A stretch of 64,000 nt of DNA from Parascedosporium putredinis (lineage: Eukaryota; Ascomycota; Sordariomycetes; Microascales; Microascaceae). Both the position numbers and the translations under genes were made by a program. Location of the stretch: NCBI GenBank assembly GCA_949357655.1, contig CASHTG010000021.1, positions 496,001 to 560,000 of the forward strand, in the 5' to 3' direction. This document shows positions 24,015 through 36,700 of the stretch, piece by piece (the stretch's first letter is position 1; the number at the start of each line of letters is the position of its first letter). The notes under the pieces are model-generated. The model was not told where the DNA came from. It saw only the letters and a list, made by a program, of their open reading frames with translations, and did no database searches.

Positions 24015-27000
24015 TCCCGCCACAACCCAAAAAAAAAAAAAACCAAGAAGCAGAAAGGGAGATGGTCCCGCGATCAATAATTTGTTTTTCTTGCGTGAGG
24101 TCAGCAAAGTCTCCGTCGCAGCCTCTGTCGAAAATTTTCCCACCAAATTGCTCATGCGGAGTGGTTGAGCTGGAAAGCCCCCAGCCACCATCTAATTTCA
24201 GGCTGTAACCTTGCCGCTCCCACGAGCTGCCCCTAGGAACACGTCTACAAGTTGAAATTGATCAGGATGGTAGCATTTCGTCCATTGTATGGAATTTCAT
24301 AATTAATGTTGATGTTTCACTAAAGAAAAGAGAAACTTAAAACAAGTAAGAGAGGCTGCGAAGATGTGATGCAAACCCGGTGTGATGCGATGTACGTCTA
24401 ATATGTCTGCCTAATTAGACGAGAGGACCGCGATGGTCGAGAAGTTAAGAGATAGGCTGGCAGCAGGTATTCGACCTCCGCTAATCACAGTGGCATAGGT
24501 CTCTCACGCAAAGCGAGTCTACGGAGGCCTGATGCTAGGCACTTCGAGGCCGGAGGCATTTGTAGACTGAACAGACGCGAAAAGATAATAGAACTCCGAG
24601 GGCAGCATCCTTGTAGAGTGGCGCTCATTCTTTTACTCGAAAGATTTCACCCAAACGGGAGCTCCCTCTCAGAGAAACGATGCCCCATTTTCCACACCTC
24701 TAACAGTTTCCCATCTTCCGCGTGCGAGGGAAATCCCGCGGCCAGCCTGGTCAGGGATCTCTTCTCCGCAAGTTCGGCCCCTCGGGTCCGGTGCCTTGCT
24801 CGCCAACCCCAAACATGCCTCCCTAAGCCTATCCGCGAAAAAGCTTACCCGACACGTTGGTCAGAGCAAGCCGCGCGACAGGTCACCAGACGGGAAACTC
24901 ATACCGCGCATCCCTTCTCGTTTCCAATCGAGGCAAGACGGATGCTCCGAGAGGGCGATGCTGCGCAGGACGGTCCGAACCCGCGGCTCTCGTAGTGGGG
25001 TGGCTGTATAGGGACGGAGAAAGCGAGAAAGTGAGAGAGCAAACAAGAGAGGGAGATAGAGAGAGATAGAGGGAGAGAGAATGAAGGTGAGCCGCTTTCC
25101 AAGAATCCCTCGGAAAGCATGATATTCCGTACACTCCCCGCTCCCCTTTTGCCGCCCGGCTCCTTTATTTAGCGACATTTCAATATCACACCCTCCCGTT
25201 CCGCACACGCCCTCGCCAACATGCCGAGGATCTACGCTTCGCCCTATCTACCTGTTGCTTTATGGCCAACTTCTTCTTGGGCCTACGCGATCCATTGCGA
25301 ACATGGGCCTCGACAAGGTTTGGAAGAAACCGGTAGGTGCACGGCTGGCCGGCGCCACCCTCTTCCCTCTCGGCCTTGTGGGGTAGGGCAGGAAGAGATA
25401 CTCGAACAAGGACTGCCGTGAGTGTCGCTAGATATAGTCCTAGGAAACGGCGCCGCCGTTTTGTGGGAGCGACAGGGCGCCCTCGTCCAAGTTTCAAGTG
25501 CCACGGAAGCCAAGCGTACGCGGATTGTGGAGGGTCCGGCCAATTCCCTAATCTTTGCGCAAGACGTCACCGGCGACCTCCTTCACACGATCCTCAAAGC
25601 CTTCGCTTCTCGACATAGAGGGGCTGCCGTCCCGGTCAGGATTTGAAACAGACACCCTCTCAGGATTGCCCGCGTTATCGATTGTTTCCCGCCGGTCAGA
25701 CTGGGGTAACCACGTGCGCCCACCCAGAGTCGAGGGTAGGCTTGACGGGACGACATTCCGAAGGAGCCCTCTTCCCAAAGGCGTGAGGCAGTGGCTCGAA
25801 CGGAGCCTTGTAGCAGGGTGTTCACCCATTTTATCCGGGTTCATACGAGGGGCACCTACGTTTTTCCGTAACCCAGCAGCGCACGCCCGCCTTACCAATT
25901 TGTTTTCTCCACTTCTCCGGAGCGTATAATCCTTCCCTTTGAACCCTCTGCTGACTGCGCCCTTGGCAAGGCTGCTCGGTTGCACAATGCTGCCCCGTCC
26001 GTCCGCCTGCCCGAGCTACTTTTCGAGGGGCTCCCTGGCTCTCCCTCGGGGAAGCGAAGCGGCTTGAATTGGGGTAGAATGCCAAAGTCACATGGCAGCT
26101 TGAGATAAGAATTCTAGCCCCGAGATATAGGCCGAAACACTATCCGTTTCTACACGTCTACCGGGGCGTGTACGGAAGATAATTCCTCGAGAGTCGGGTT
26201 GTGCCGATCTGGAAGGCACCGAAGCTGTCGGGGAAAAGGGGAACCACGCCCTCGCAATTCCGCCCGATCAAGTTCAGCGGGATCCTTTGTGCAATCGGAC
26301 TTCATAACCCTTCCCGAATTGGAAGTTTGTTGCGATAGGATGGAAGGGGTTGGCAAAGAAGGTTAAGCAAGAGGCTTTTCGAGGTTAAAAAATGCCACCC
26401 TCAGACCACGACACTTGGACATAGAGGGGGCGTGTAAGGTGCCTTGGGTGCCTCGATATGCCGCTCCAAGGTCGCATAGTGTGGAAACGGTTGGCATGAC
26501 GTCAAAGAGAAGCGAGCCAAGATTGGCTCCTCATTGACCCTTGCACCCAGTGCGGACGAAAGTGTTGGCTCTGCCCTTATCTTGCGAAGAGATTCTTGAA
26601 GGAGAGGGTGGGAGCTATTTATCAATCGCGTCGTCATGAAAGGGGAGGGGAGTCGTTGGGGCCCCGAAACACGATTGCAAATTGGGCTCCCAGAAGACCT
26701 TGACCTCTAGCCTCAAGGAGAGGGTTGCGCGATACAAAGTCCCCCTTCCGTGAACTTGATTTATCGAGAATGGCGAAAGGCAGGATGCCCATGCACATGT
26801 CGATAGGTAGGTGGCGTAAACCAAAGAAAAAAACCGGCTGCCAATGCACCTATTTTCATTCAGAGAACAAACACGCCGCCGTCATTGATTGGAATTAGCT
26901 CGCCTGAGTTGCATGGCATTTGATGCGGCCCCATCGACAAAGTGTGGTGAGCCGGCGTCCCGCCAATGATGGATGCGAGAGGAGAGGTGTGAAGAAGCTG

Positions 27001-29146
27001 CGAGGAGCGCGGGAAGGTGTGAAGTCTGAATCGTGAGGGGTGAGGGGTGAGAGATGAAAGGTGGGAAAAGAATTGATCTATGGATGGATCCAGTGTGGAG
27101 CGAAACATGCGAGATATGGGCTTCACCATGATAACAACTCTTGCACGATGATTAGAACTGGGTTTGCCTCCCTTGGATCCGTGTAAAATACCAGCTAGAA
27201 ACACAGGATATGAGGCTGTGACCAGGATCCATTCGATTAATTCGGAATTACTATGGGGCGTGTTCCGCTGCCTTCCGTTACTGGACGTGCAGTGGTGGAC
27301 TGCCACTATCTCTGATAACCAGGCCTCACGACAAAAATCAAGGCGGGCTCGCGGAACACCGCATCGAGAGTGGTAGATGGCCCGCCAACGCACCGCTCAG
27401 GCGCAGACAGATGACCTCGCTGCAGCAAGCACCTCCCTCGCCTGGGGGAAGACGAGAGGGCTTGAAAGGAGGGGGTAGCATCCCGAAGCGGGAAAACGGT
27501 GGTTCTTTTCAGCGTCAAAAGAAGCGAGATGGGTTTCACCCGAGTTGTGCTGACGCCGCAGGACGGCACGTCAACAGGAGCTCAAGGTCGTGATTGTTGA
27601 ATGATGTGTGTGTTGTGTGAATTTGAGCTGCGGCCCTCTAGCGAGGTATCCGGAGACATGCCCCATGTCCATCCATCGGTATGGGTCCCTGAATGGCTCC
27701 GCCAATATGATGATTGGATGTGCCATTCCTGATAGGTATCAGCTGGTGAGAGCGTCACCGAGATTCTCCCACATGCCCACTCAACTACGGGCCGGTGTAT
27801 TTCTTCCCCGTTCACCGTCTTCTTTCCTACGTCGTTTCGGCCCTTTGGGGTGCTCGGGGTGGACATCGACGCTGCAAAAGATCGGATTAGTTCCCCGGGA
27901 TCCATTCCTGACCACCACTCCTTGGTGCGGTTGACTGTGCGGTTGACTGTGCGAGCCATGGCCGTCCATCGATTTTGCTTGGGGGCTTGGTACAACAATT
28001 GATGAATGGAATAGATGGTCTCGAGGCCCGGTCCTCTGACTGAGGGGAAGCTCAATCGGAGATTCAAGTTAACACAGGGGCTTGAGGTCATGGCAAGGCA
28101 CATGAAAGGAAGAGCAAGGAGGTGGCTTGATGGGTCATTGCTTGGCTTCCTCTCAGAGACTTTCACATGCCACGATCGGGCGGGGGCGGGGCTAGCTCGC
28201 TCTCCAACTTCCATGGGCCGGTGCTCGCGTTGCGCCTCCGTGGGGTGCTCTGTCAAAGCAGAGGGCACGCTAGCGCCAAGCCGACGAGCCCACTCCACTT
28301 GACGGGTTGGATGGATGGCTTGTCTCGAGTTTTCAGCGCCAAAACGACTGGCTTCAAGCCTAAAAACAAGCTGGCCAATTATTACCATTTTTTAGACTGA
28401 TCAGTAACTGGTAGATCAGCGTCTTCTGTTCAGCCATTGGGCTAGCGGACCCTCAGACACAGAGAGGCATGCGAATTCTAGCTTTGCTCTTTTGCTCCTC
28501 GGAGAAATTGTCGGATGCAGTCGATTGTTCGCAGGTGTCCACTTCACCGGGGAAATTCTGGGATTACGAATTGGGGAGCTCGCCCCTGCCCCGCGTTATC
28601 CTAACCAATCAGAAAGGCTTCTCTCATGCACAGAGCTCGGCGGCCTTGCACCTGCCCATTTTTTCGCCATCCTCCCTTCCCCTTTTGTAGGCGCGGACTG
28701 TTCCTGCCGCATCTGCACCCCCAAACACGGCATGTGATGTCAATGGTTCAGGTTACCAGGATAATAAGTCGCGCAGCGGTGCACACAAAGTACATTTCCC
28801 CTCTTCTCCCCTCCCCGATATTACCATGAGGCTCCCCGTGCGGCCGACGATCTTCCGGTGTCACCTCCTCACTGGGTCGTCACCTTTCTCCCTCCTCTCG
28901 ACCTCCGTCCCCCATCTCTGCTCCCTGGCCCCGACCTCAACTCCGACCTCGACTTCGACCTCCTCGACCGTACGGCCTCCCGAATAGCAACCAATCCGCC
29001 GCCGTGGCTCGCTCGTTGTAGCTTCTCCTGCAGGTGCTTCGCGCTTCTTTACCGCACCTGCCTTTGCTCCCCAGCCAAGAGTTCATTCCTTGCCTAGAAG
29101 TCACTCCAAGTTCATAGGCAGGCAGGAGAGCCGCTACGCGTCCACC
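24015..29146. other. Intergenic between divergent GCS and glycerol kinase genes
   Basis: Contains the promoters of two divergently oriented genes. A purine-rich tract of about 80 bases (GA/AGA repeats, roughly 25012-25093) lies in it, as does a minus-strand open frame at 27582-28388 (268 codons) with no recognisable domain. That frame includes a short tandem repeat (12-bp unit, about 27928-27952) and is not called. No RNA gene is recognised. Confidence 0.55.
28991..28995 (+). promoter_or_regulatory. CCAAT box upstream of glycerol kinase
   Basis: A CCAAT pentamer sits about 150 bases before the start codon of the glycerol kinase gene, in a CT-rich leader typical of filamentous ascomycete promoters. 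CCAAT boxes are bound by the HAP/CBC complex. Occupancy here is an inference from position only. Confidence 0.35.
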
Positions 29147-31061
29147 ATGGTTGGCGAACCAGAGCCAAAGAGGCAGCGCATTGAAGAGCTCCGGTCCAAA
29201 GAGCATCTGCCAGACGGCATCACAGAGACCGACGCAGAGCTTAAACACCACTGGTTTGTAGGAAGTATCGACCAAGGCACGACCTCAAGTCGTTTTCTCA
29301 TCTTCAATGGCGCTGGCGACCCTGTTGCGAGCCATCAAATAGAATTTGAAAATCTGTATCCGGAATCTGGGTATGTCTCGGTTAGCCCCTCCACGCTGCC
29401 AATCAAGCGTGGATTTTGCCTTTGTGTGTGTTTCTTTCCTAGCACGCGCTAACATCCAGATAGGTGGCACGAACATGATCCTCACGAATTGCTCAAATCT
29501 GTCGAGGAGTGCATCAAGGGTGCGGTAGACAAGTTTACAGAGTCGGGTTACAAGCTGTCTCAAATCAAATCCGTGGGCATCACGAACCAGCGCGAAACCA
29601 CAGTGGTCTGGGACAAGAACACTGGCGAACCTCTGCACCATGCCGTCGTCTGGCCCGATACCCGTACGACGAGTTTGGTGCGGGAGCTCCGGAACAAGGA
29701 GGGCGCCGACAAGCTACTGGATCTCTGCGGTCTACCCTTATCGACCTACCCGTCCAGCGTCAAGCTCCTATGGCTCCTTGAAAATGTAGATGCGGTAAAG
29801 GAGGCCTATGAAGACGGCCGGCTAGCATTTGGAACCGTGGATTCTTGGCTCATCTACAAGCTGAATGGCGGCGCCGAAAGGGAAGGCGGAGGCATCCATG
29901 TCACGGATGCCACGAATGCCAGCCGGACCATGTTTATGAATCTCCGGACCCTAAAGTACGACGACCAACTCCTCGACTTCTTTGGTATCGACAAGTCCAA
30001 AATAGCCCTTCCCCAGATTGTCCCTTCCTCGGACGCCGAGGCCTTTGGCAAGTTTGTTTCGGGCCCTCTCCAAGGCGTTCCTATCGCTGGCTGCCTCGGG
30101 GACCAGTCATCAGCGCTCGTCGGCCAATGTGGTTTCCAGCCCGGCCAAGCCAAGAACACATATGGTACCGGTTGCTTCCTCCTTTACAATGTCGGAACGG
30201 AGCCCGTAATTTCCAAGTCTGGTCTCTTAGCCACCGTCGCGTATGATTTTGGCAGGGGAAGAAAGCCCGTTTATGCCCTCGAGGGCAGCATCGCCGTTGC
30301 CGGCGCAGGCGTAAAATTTCTCTCCACAAACCTAGGTTTCGCTGAAGACGCCGTCCAGGCCGCCGAACTAGCGGAAACGGTAGAGAACAACGGAGGCGTC
30401 TTTTTTGTTACCGCCTTCAGCGGTCTCTTTGCGCCCTATTGGATCGATGATGCCAAGGGCACCCTGTGTAAGTTACTATTGCCTGTACTCCCAACGCGTT
30501 CGATCACCTGGTCCTCTCCGTGATTCACGGTGAAACCCCTGATTGCGTCACCACCCTCCCACCACCGTCCATGCCTGCCCTCGCTGAGCCCACATCTCCT
30601 TTTTCCACCGGTGCCCCAGCATCAGCTAACCGAGACCTCTCAGTTGGTCTTACCCAGCACACCCAGAAGGGCCACATAGCCCGCGCTACCCTCGAGGCTA
30701 CATGCTACCAGACCAAGGCAATTCTCGATGCCATGGCCCTCGACTCGGGACACGCCCTCGAATCCCTCTCTGTCGACGGTGGCCTTTCCAACTCTGACCT
30801 CTGCATGCAAACCCAAGCCGATGTCAGCGGTATTCCCGTCGTCCGCCCCGCCATGCGTGAAACCACCGCCCTCGGCGCTGCCATTGCCGCTGGCTTAGCC
30901 ACTGGCGTTTGGAACGAGCTTGAGGACCTGGGCGACGTCAATCGAAACGGCCGTAAAATTTTGAGCCTCTCCTCGCCGAGACCGAAAGGGAGCGACTGTA
31001 CGCCAAGTGGCAGCAAGCCGTTGAGATGAGCCGAGGATGGGTCAATGTCGATGAGGAGTAA
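29147..31061 (+). CDS. GUT1: Glycerol kinase (FGGY family)
   Basis: Phosphorylates glycerol to glycerol-3-phosphate with ATP, the first step of glycerol use. The start at 29147 has an ideal context (CCACCATGG). Exons: 29147-29370, 29464-30467, 30644-31061. Intron 1 is 93 nt (GTATGT...ATAG) and intron 2 is 176 nt (GTAAGT, branch GCTAAC, CTCAG). Splicing restores family sequence at both joins (YPESG|WHEHDPHELL and KGTL|FGLTQHTQKGH). One base is missing in the T run 30959-30962 near the end. Restoring it gives EPLLAETERERLYAKWQQ and a TAA at 31059-31061, for about 548 residues; uncorrected, the frame ends early at 31029. Landmarks: D42-Q-G-T-T-S-S-R phosphate-binding loop, NQRET, WPDTRT, GDQSSALVGQ, YGTGCF and the C-terminal FGGY signature beginning DGGLSNSD. 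The N-terminus has a charged extension of about 35 residues before the kinase fold. A peroxisomal or mitochondrial signal is not obvious. Confidence 0.97.
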
Positions 31062-32365
31062 GGCTGAATATGGCCTGAGGCATCACTTTGGGGGTGAGCA
31101 TGTGGTTGCTTTTGTTCACGATACCCCTCGTCACCTCACCTCCCCCTCCCACCAAAAAATGCAAGCCGTTTCAAACAGTTGCAGCGCCTACCACTGCGGC
31201 CGTTTTCGTCATTATAAGTTGTACATCACAAGGAGTTTTGGGCTTATGGATACAATACCCTCCCTATCTAGGGTTTTTGAGCGTTCGCGCAATTCTCACA
31301 TTGAGGTAGAGGAGTGTCTAGATTTTGAAGGATTACCAGATGATAGAAGAAAAGAACAGCAACCAGACGCTGTCTATAATTATGTACTTGTATGAGCTAA
31401 TACTACCATTTAAACTATCTTTGAACTACGTGTATTCTTGAGCACCCCAATCCCATTTTACCAACAACACACCCACCACCACAGTTCCCATCAAAGACGA
31501 GGAGGTCGACAAAGGAACAGGGCTGTTCAAATGTACACTATCAGCTACAAGATGAATACTGCAGAGATGCTTTGTATAGCTGTCCTGAAAGCAAGACTTC
31601 TATTAGATCAAGTTTCTTTTGGATTCATTTCCTCTATAGACGGCAAGCGATCTTCTTTAGACAAGACAGCGACAGGAAAACAAAACAGGCCGTGTGTTGG
31701 AAAAAGAAGAAGCAAAAAGAATCAAGAGCCGCTCAAGATGTCTTCCATCAAACCCTGCAAATCTTCTTCACCCCATTTTTTGTGTTAAGAAATAGACAAG
31801 ACTTGCGTCGCCACATATCCCCCACCTCCATGCAAAAACCGTCCTCGCCTCCAATGTGTTCCCTTCGCGCCATGCGTTGCCTCTTCCTTTACCATTCCTG
31901 CCCCGACTCCCTTGACGCATGCATGCACAGTGTAGAGAGCAGTGTTGACTTCGATTTCGAACTCCATACGCACTCAGAAGAAAAGAATAAAACAAAGCTT
32001 GGGAGAAATGCACATTTCGAATGGCCCACCACAAGATCAGAAGGATTCACCCTCCATGGCAAACGGAAGGCGCATGATGAGGGAGAGCAGAGTATTGTAA
32101 TGAATCGGCCGTCGTTGAGCCTCGATCGACTTCGGAAGATAGGAGAAACGTTAAAAGGGGTAATAATACTATAGTGGAATTAAAGCAGGTAGAGAAAAAG
32201 ATGTCGCAATTAAGACGGATGCGCGGGAATTCATTAAACCATAAAGGGTGTTTTGTTGTTGGTGGGCATTAAGTGATAAAGGGTGTTCTCGACCCAGCGC
32301 TTTCGCGCAGCGGAGTACATCCAAACTGCCGTCATTGCACCATGAAGCTGCGCGCACGAGACAGT
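31062..32365. other. Convergent 3' flanks of GUT1 and mpg1
   Basis: The two genes point at each other across about 1.3 kb, so this stretch holds both 3' UTRs and terminators. It is AT-richer than the coding parts. A 200-codon plus-strand frame (31572-32174) has no recognisable sequence and is not called. No distinct poly(A) signal is claimed. Confidence 0.6.
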
Positions 32366-33782
32366 TTACATGATGATGGCGGGGACATCGACGTTGGCCT
32401 TGATCGACTTGTGGGGAGGACGCTGCCACCGTTAACGTAGATCTCGTCGCCAATGGTAACGTCATCGCCGAGAACAGTTACGTTCTCAAGACGGGCCCAC
32501 TTGCCGACCGTGCTGTTCCAGCCAACAATCGTGCTCTTGACCCAGGCATGGTCCTTGACCTTGGATCCTCGGAGGAGGACACAGCGTTGGAGCCTTACGC
32601 CGTCGCCAACAACAACACCGGGACCAATGGTGACATTGGGACCGATACGGCAATCTTTGCCAATCTTGGCGGAGGGGTCAATCAAGACGTTGCCGCCGTG
32701 GACGTACGACTCCGAGGGGGCGTGAGAAGCTTGGAGTTCCTCTTGGTGAGGGAGGAGAGATAAAGGCAGGTACCAGTGAGGAAGTCCTTGGGCTGACCGA
32801 CATCCATCCAGAAACCGTCCAGGTCAAAGGAGTGGAGGTGGCCGTCGTTCACCATAGCGGGGAAGACTTCCTTCTCGATCGAGGTAGGACGGAGCTCAAT
32901 CCTGTCAAGGACCGAGGTATTGAGGATATACATGCCGGCGTTGATTCGGTTGCCGACAAACTCGACGGGCTTCTCGACAAAGCGGTCGATGAGGGAGGCG
33001 TGGCCAGGCTTGTGAACAACGACACCGTACTTGGAAGGCTCCTCAACCTTGGTGACAACAATGGTACCTTCCTTTCCATGGCTCTTGTGGAACTCAGCAA
33101 GATCCTTGAAGGGGAAGTCGCAAATCACATCGGAGTTGAGGACAAAGAAGGGCTCGTCATCCTTGGCGAGGGTCTTTTCGGCAAGCTTGAGAGGACCGGC
33201 AGTGTCAAGGGGCTCATTCTCGATGGAGAAGGTGATATTGACACCGTACTCCTTTCCGTACTGTGAAGGGGTGAGAAATCCAGATTAGCGGTCAGTCAGG
33301 TCAAAGAGGGGGCGAGACAAAAACAAGTGTGGATTGCAAGCAATTGTACAATCGGGGCTGTCTTCTTTTATTTTGCACTTACCTGGGCAAGGCGCTCCTC
33401 CATAACCTCGGGCCGGTAGTTGACGGCCAGGACAATGTCCGTGACGCCGGCCTCGGCGAGGGCCTCAATCTGATGGAGAATCATGGGCCGGTTGCAGAAT
33501 TCAACAAGGGGCTTGGGGAGGGTGAGAGTCTGGGATAACGGCCGATTCGTCAGTAAAACCGACATGGATAGCCGAGGCTTCGTTCAGAGCGAATCCATAG
33601 GCAGTAATTGCCTTGATTCGAGAGCTCTTGGGACGGTGCGGGATCTGGGGTCGCTGCTACGTACGAGAGGTCGAAGACGGGTGCCGAAGCCGCCAACAAG
33701 AATTAAAGCTGCATAGCTTGTTAGCCGCCGAAAACCAGGTCATTGCAAGTGTCGACGTCCGAACATGCAACTTACCCTTCAT
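32366..33782 (-). CDS. mpg1: Mannose-1-phosphate guanylyltransferase (GDP-mannose pyrophosphorylase)
   Basis: Makes GDP-mannose from GTP and mannose-1-phosphate in the cytosol, feeding N- and O-glycosylation, GPI anchors and wall mannans. Four exons: 33782-33776 (seven bases, ATGAAGG), 33708-33665, 33529-33383, and 33260-32366. Introns are 67, 135 and 122 nt, and all are GT-AG. The start is fixed by M-K-A-L-I-L-V-G-G, the conserved opening. Two missing bases must be restored: one G in the plus-strand run 32716-32720 (TPPSESYVHGGN) and one in 32413-32416 (SVLPHKSIKANVDVPAIIM, then TAA at 32366-32368). The corrected product is 364 residues, the normal size of the family. Landmarks are the nucleotidyltransferase signature GGFGTRLRPL...LPKPLVEF, LNSDVICDFPF, FVEKPVEFVGNRINAG, the WMDVGQPKDFL block, and a C-terminal left-handed beta-helix of hexapeptide repeats (IGPNVTIGPGVVVGDGV). 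This is among the most conserved fungal proteins, so the frame breaks are almost certainly sequence errors. Confidence 0.98.
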
Positions 33783-36700
33783 CTTTGCGGTTGTATGGGT
33801 GGGAAGAAAATAAGGATTATTCGGAGGACGGGTGTTGAATCAACAATGTCGAGATGGGAAGAGGTTTAAGTTGGAGGGGGAGAAAGGAAGGTTTTGGGTT
33901 CTCGAGAACGGCAGGTTGGAAGGTGGGGCACGGGGGCTAGAGGATCGCCAGAGGGAATAGTCAGGTAGTTGCGGTGCAGGAGCAGCAGCAGCAAAGAAAA
34001 TTGTTGGCCAAAGTGTATACAGCACGTCAAAAAAGGCTTGATTCAGAAGCTTGCATGCAGCAAGGTTCAAATGTAACAAGTACTCAGTGTACCTAGGAGA
34101 ATTGTTGAGAGAAACACACAAGGTCAGGGAAAGAAAGAAGGAAAAACCGAAAAGGAACAAAAAGGAGGACGATAGACTGGCAAGCAGGCCTTTTGAGTTT
34201 TTTTCTCCTTCAATGTTCTTTCCTTTTCTCTTTCAGGTCCATCCCTTTTCGCCTTCCTGAAGGGGGAGGGGGTCTCCCTCGCTATGTCCTCCCAAGCTTT
34301 GCCTCGTGCTCGAATTTCCTTTTTCTAGTCATTTGGGGGTAATGCCGGCGCAGCCTGTTCCCCAGTACTCCGTACAACAGCAACCCAGGTCGGTGTCTAG
34401 GTGTTACGATGTCACAGAGGTGATGGCCAACACGAGCTATGGTCAGGGGTCGGCGGGCCCTGCAAGGAAGTCTACCAAGATAGCGCCACTGTCAAAAGTA
34501 TCGACCCCGTACAAAAGCAGATCTATTGATCCAGTCCATTGATTTGGTCCATATCCGCCTTGAGCTGGATCCAGTTTTCGGCCGGAGGTATTCGATGTCT
34601 AGCCCAGTATTGCCATTCGCTAATTCAACCTCGAGGTACCTGTCTCGACTCAGGGTCCGGCTTCCTCTTTAATTTGCCAGGTACCACCCGAAGCCAAAGA
34701 GCCACAAGTGCTACTTGGACATAGATCCATCTGTGGGAAGGAGCTCAACCTGTCATTTGCACTCTCTCGACCGCTCCTTTTGGGTGATGATTCACGCACA
34801 CCCACTCAAACACATCCCAAGCTCCAGTGCTCCGATGCTGTACTCCCTCATTCTGATACTTCACAGCCACGAGCGATCTGAAACGCAGATTTGCTCGATT
34901 CACCCACGAGATGGGCGAACTCTCCCCTCCAGTGCTGTTCGTGCTCCTGCAGCAGGCGGCCCGATCATGCCCTCCAGTCAGAAGTGGGTGTTGAGGCGCG
35001 CATCGCCCAGCTGGCGGTCCACAAGGGGTAAATACTTGTCTGGTTGGAAACTTGCACCGATGGAATATTATGGAGTAATATCTATTTTGAACATTATGGG
35101 AAACCCCTCCTCTCCAGTCCTGCTGCGACAGGGGAGAAAGGGGGAAGAGCAGCCCCCAAAGAGCTAGAATGAATTGGGGCTGAGTTTCGAAAGAAAGAAG
35201 CCGCGTAGTCCAAAGTGTGAAAGCGTGTGGGAGGTGCAACGGACGGATCGCCAATCACAGCAGCTCGTGCCCGGTAGTGTGGTTCCTCCTCCCCGAACCA
35301 GAACGTGGGCTCAAATTTCCCAGTGGGAAATTTGAGAGGAGCAAAGAAAGGAGAAGACGCCAATTGATCCATTATCGCGACCCATTTCTCGTCAAGTGAG
35401 CAACAGCAATTGATGCTGTTCCCTGGTGCGCCGCCCCTCCCCTGGACCTTTGACGCGGCCCTGTCGCCCCCAAGACACATCACTTCGCGAATCCTTGATT
35501 TCCTGGCAGCTGATCAACGGGGCAATGGAATTTTGGCTTATGTGGCCTTTTTAGATAGGATCCGCCCTAGGCCTGGTGCCATCGTCAATCCCGTGAATCC
35601 ACATCTCTGTCCATGTGAGTACGGTGCCCCCGCGAACCCTTTTTTGTCTTTTTTCCCGGGAGTCAAAGGACGCCTGCCAAATCCGGATTGCCAGGCCATC
35701 TCATCCTAGACCATGTGTCTTCCAGCGATCCCACATCCCGCGATTGCGATGGCGAATCCATGGCAACACGCCTCCCGTGCGGGTGGTGAAATCACCCAAT
35801 TTATTTCCGTTAATATACGATCCCCGTATCGGGGATTTCGATATCGTGAGCGAATGACCCTCGGGTATTACTCCACCACGCCAATACTTTTAGGTGATAC
35901 GAACCACTGGCCACCAGCCTTCGCAACTACTTGTAGAGAATCATGCTCTCAACATCCTGTGATCATCCCACCAATACCGCGCAGATATTATGTACTGTAT
36001 GCAGTATACGCCGCCGCCACCTTTCCCCATTCTCGCCAAGGTCTAGTATCACAAGTATCAGAATGGGGGCAGGGGAAAAGGGAGGGAGAAACCAAAGGGG
36101 TGGCCAAGAGGAAGGGTGCAAAACGAAAAAGAAAGAAAAAGAAAATTACTCCGTCCTCCCAAGCTTGTCATGTGGCCCTTTGAGGGGACTACAAAGTAGA
36201 AACTAGAAGCCACCAACCCGTTTTGAGATCAGACCCCTATTCCCAGCCCGACCCAATCTCGACGACTGGGGTTCTGGCAGACTAATGAGAACATTGAATC
36301 ACCACCTATGTATGTATGTATTGATGAAGGCTTCCAGATCGGACTATATTTCCTGGAGCCATCGTTTCGGTAAGGGACTCCCGAGCGACATGCTATTGAT
36401 TTTTCAACGTCCCAAACCAGCCTGTAAAAAGAGCATCAATCAATTTGCCGCACCTTCTTCGAATTGTGTATTAGACCATGAGCTGAAAATAACAGCTGTG
36501 GAGACACCCCTCGCCGGCAGTCAACCATGTCAAGTACCAATATGCAGGGTTGGCTTGTGTGGATGAGAGATTGATGTCCTTACAACCGCATCGTCGCCGC
36601 CGCCCGTCCTACCGAAGAACCGCCACCGTCACGGAGCGTTTCATTGCCAACAGGTGACTTTGCCTCATCCCACACCTTCCCATGCGCCAACTTACACGCG

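Noticed and set aside
27582..28388. 268-codon minus-strand open frame
   Set aside because: No recognisable domain, an internal 12-bp tandem repeat, and overlapping open frames on the other strand. Composition looks like untranslated sequence.
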